Source: Spirogloea muscicola (Eukaryota > Streptophyta > Zygnematophyceae > Spirogloeales > Spirogloeaceae). Taken from it: 64,000 nucleotides of DNA. Below the pieces are notes generated by a model. The model ran no database searches. It had not been told where the DNA came from and saw only the letters and a program-made list of their open reading frames with translations. The stretch covers positions 703,785-767,784 of the forward strand of contig WELB01000011.1 in NCBI GenBank assembly GCA_009602725.1, given 5' to 3'. Position numbers and translations under genes: made by a program. Positions 61,286 through 64,000 of this stretch are shown piece by piece (within the stretch, counting starts at the first letter, position 1; every line of letters begins with the position of its first letter).

Positions 61286-62690
61286 CACAAGGCTCCTCAC
61301 CCAGGCCCCACTCTACAAGTACGGCAGTACCGTGCTTGGCTGCAGAAGTCCAGCCTTTTCTTCAAGGATGCTACCTAACGAATTGCAGGCAACCAAGTGG
61401 TCACATTGTTTGCCCGCCCTTTGCTCGGATTCACCTAAATTTGGTGGCATAAGCAAGCATCACGCCTACGCATCTGCGGGGCACTGGATGACGAGGAAAG
61501 ATGCTTGCTGCTTGATGAGTGTTGTTACAGTCCAGTCAGGCATTTAGCAGAGGGAAGAAATGTTGGCATTGCCGCAAAAGAAGCTGCACATACAGGGGCT
61601 CGCCGTGATGACCCTAAGGGTCAGCGAGCTACACAAGCCTTCACTACCCCATGAGAGGGAGGGGAGGATGGCAGCGTGCATAACAGGAGCATTAATGCCT
61701 CAGGGCTATCTAAGGACCTCCACTGCCGCTCCACTGTGCATGCATCATAGCTGGTACAGTAGGCAGCCGCTCCTCCGGAGGGGCATCAAACAGCCAAGGC
61801 TGCTGCTGCTGATTAAGAAGTCACAGAAAGTGACCCTTGTCCTGCCACTGGAGCTGCTTCAATCCAGGAAGGGGTCTCGAATGGAGCGGCCTAATGCCTC
61901 TTCTTCTTGAGGATACGGTGGGCCGCTGGCTTGCCTGAGGCAGGCTTCTGCATCACCATGACCAGGCCAGCAAAGGACGTCAACATGGGACGAAGGGCTT
62001 ATGGATAAGAACATGACAGCTACTGCGGCTGCCCTCTTTTGTGCTTGAGGTATGCAGTAAGAAAGGCAATAAGAAGCAGGGCAGCTTAAGGTGGAGGACA
62101 CCACCTTGACCAAGTGTTGCACAGCTGCACAGAGGCCAGCAAACGCTAACCCTCCGAGCACAAGCCAAGCGCAAGCTTGCTCAGCCCCTTGCTTTCTTGT
62201 CTGAGACTGAAGCACCTTCAGGCGCCTGCATAGGGTGAGAGCGAAGGCTTAAGGGCAAGCCCAACAACATACTTCAGAGAGACAAGATGTGCAGCTACCC
62301 CCCTTTTAAATCTGAGGTCGCTTGCATACAGCTCTAGAATGTGAGGGAGATGCCATCTGATACTATATCTATATCTATATTCATACCATATCTATCTACC
62401 TACTATGTTTACCATATTGACTGATGACCAAACAATACAGCTGTCTGTAGGATGCTGACTTTGTGCCTCTGCTACACGCGACCACCAAGCGCTGCGTTCT
62501 GGCGACTTGTACCCGAAGGCCTCATTGAAGTCCCCCTTGAGTACTGTGCTCTCCTGTACGTGGAACACAGCGTCCTTCTGCACAAGAAGCAAACAGACCT
62601 TGCCGACCTTGAGCAAGTCATCTGCTGAATAGGCTCCGGCCAGATAGCCCGCATGCCACAAAGTCCTACCAGGAATTTAGGGCTCAATTG
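61286..62690. other. Unassigned region
   Basis: Includes the TBC 3' UTR. ORFs at 61560-61910 (+) and 62392-62687 (-) have no recognised domain; the latter could be 3' exons of the TPR gene. A TATATC-rich microsatellite lies at about 62361-62390. Confidence 0.35.
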
Positions 62691-62699
62691 TGAAACTCG

Positions 62700-64000
62700 A
62701 GATAAGTACAGCCTTCCATTACAAAATGATAACTACGGCAGCAAGCAATCTCATGGCTGTCGTTGACGGCAAGGGAAGTGCAAAGGGAGCTCGGGACATG
62801 CCCTGAAGCCGAGGACAAAGAGCGTGTTGCCGAGGCAGTAGTGCAGCAGCGCATGCCATACGTCAAGCTGCAGGCCTTCGCAAAAGGCGTCCGCCTGGGC
62901 AGACCAACAAGCCAGTGGGCACCCAAGCACTCAGGCTTCAACAAGACAAATAGTGCACCTTGAGTGGCATGGCCTCTCCAGCACAGTGCCGGCGCTGTGC
63001 ACTGGGTAGCTTGGTGAGTCCCACCAGAGAGCTCGCAACCGCGGAAGTTGCCAGTCTGGGTGACACTTACAGCGTCATCGTAGTTGCCAAGGAGATAGTG
63101 CACCGATCCAAAATTCATCCAAAGGTCAGCATGCGTCTGCGTGTAGGATGCGGCGCGGCACAGTCAACGCTCTGATCAGCTTGGGGACTATACGAAGCCA
63201 CATCCACAGCCATGCTTTGTATCAGGAAATGCCAATGGCATTGAGAACGTGGAGCTGACCTCCAGCTCCAGTGACCGCTTCATGCTGAGCAGCGCCCTGT
63301 CGAGATCGTTCGACGCGCGGTGGGCTAGCGAGAGGTCATTCCAGATGATGGCATCCTGCAAGATGGCATCAGAAGCGGAGCCTTCTCAACTGGTCATAGA
63401 CGGGAGCTGAGGCGTCACAACGTGGATGCAAATGATCCGCTCAAGCCGGGCAAGCGCATCTGAATCTGATGGGTTCGGCCGCTCCTTTAACACGACAAAG
63501 CTGTGCTTCCGCCGCCGTCCAGCAACATCAGGTGACCGATCGGTGTCCTCGGCCTGCCGCTTACCTCGCCTGCCAGCTCCATGGAGCGCGTCAGGTGATT
63601 CACCACTGCCTCTGCGCCGCCGTGGGTACTGCTCCCAAGGTCGCACGATTGCAGCACCCATCACAGCGTCAGTGGTGGCCTTGGAGCCAACGACTGGTGA
63701 CACGCGGCCGAATCCCGAAGCGGTGGTCTAAGGCCCCACCGCTTCTGCGCTCGCTTGCCGCATGGCACTGTGCGCACGCTGTGGTCGAGCCCGCTCTCCC
63801 ACTGCTCCCCAAGCGCCTCAATTGCGTGCGTAGCCGGCTCAGAGGCCATCATCTCTGACTCTCTGACTGTAGACCGCAGCAAGGCAGTCACCTCTTGAAG
63901 ATGTCCTTGATGGCGCGCTCCGCGCCGCGGCCGTGGTGCAGGGCCTGCGCGCCGCCGCGGCCGCCGCCGCTCCCATCCTCGCTGGCGGCAGCGGCGGCGG
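62700..64000 (-). CDS. TPR-repeat protein, 5' part, truncated by window end
   Basis: Clear minus-strand exons: 63892-64000 (open at the window edge; A-L-H-H-G-R-G-A-E-R-A-I-K-D-I-F-K-R), 63778-63862 (T-H-A-I-E-A-L-G-E-Q-W-E), 63260-63355 (I-W-N-D-L-S-L-A-H-R-A-S-N-D-L-D-R-A-L) and 63071-63136 (W-M-N-F-G-S-V-H-Y-L-L-G-N-Y-D-D-A). The last two form tetratricopeptide helices (N-x-L-x-x-A-H…A-L; N-x-G-x-V-x-x-L-L-G-x-Y-x-x-A). A segment ending H-L-T-R-S-M-E-L-A-G-E at about 63565 is probably another exon. Downstream exon structure below 63071 was not resolved. TPR proteins are scaffolds; partner unknown. Confidence 0.6.

Overview
The window is eukaryotic nuclear DNA from the green lineage, most likely a green alga. 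Genes are split into many short exons with GT-AG or GC-AG introns. The proteins are plant-type: an EDR1/CTR1-like Raf kinase, a WVD2/TPX2 protein, a KAI2/D14-like hydrolase, plant-type UGPase and NF-YB. First exons and promoters are very GC-rich with GCG/GCC runs, while introns and spacers are AT-richer. The species cannot be named from sequence alone. Two N gaps (15382-15814 and 41316-41941) and three single Ns all sit in or next to low-complexity sequence.

Layout. 1-2010: decayed retroelement debris. 2108-7130 (+): CTC1-like telomere protein. 8582-11800 (-): TPX2/WVD2-like microtubule protein. 12004-12415: a MITE with a large internal palindrome. 12849-14421 (-): GILT thiol reductase, divergent from 14807 (+), a mitochondrial-type bS16 whose later exons are not found. 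17650-19100 (+): the best-preserved C-terminal piece of a non-LTR-like retroelement. 19732-21482 (+): MDR/enoyl reductase, convergent with 22261-23380 (-), NF-YB. 23960-25000: retroelement tails. 26001-30459 (-): PRP19. 31764-37976 (+): Raf-like MAPKKK. 37977-41315: weak, unresolved exons. 42274-44713: two giant foldback inverted repeats. 45265-50276 (-): UGPase in 20 exons. 50440-52930: retroelement debris. 54593-55985 (-): KAI2/D14-like hydrolase. 56205-58310: retroelement debris. 58521-61285 (+): TBC1D13-like RabGAP. 62700-64000 (-): 5' part of a TPR protein that runs off the window.

The genes are housekeeping or signalling genes with no operon-like linkage. I rebuilt exon chains by following reading phase across splice sites, and the totals come out in frame for UGPase (464 aa), PRP19 (about 517 aa plus a tiny first exon), the Raf kinase (1171 aa), the reductase (352 aa), NF-YB (219 aa), GILT (292 aa), KAI2-like (267 aa), TBC (382 aa) and the CTC1-like gene (about 975 aa). 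Five of about 80 traced introns use GC donors.

The most unusual content is in the spacers. A short hairpin module (GGGCTGGC...GCC(A)GCCC type) recurs about forty times. It travels with truncated copies of one retroelement C-terminus ending in S-D-L-x-L-L-[ST]-R-G-Y-stop. Two adjacent foldbacks with about 450-550 bp arms share a nearly identical 75-76 bp loop, which suggests a mechanism that makes inverted duplications around a fixed sequence.
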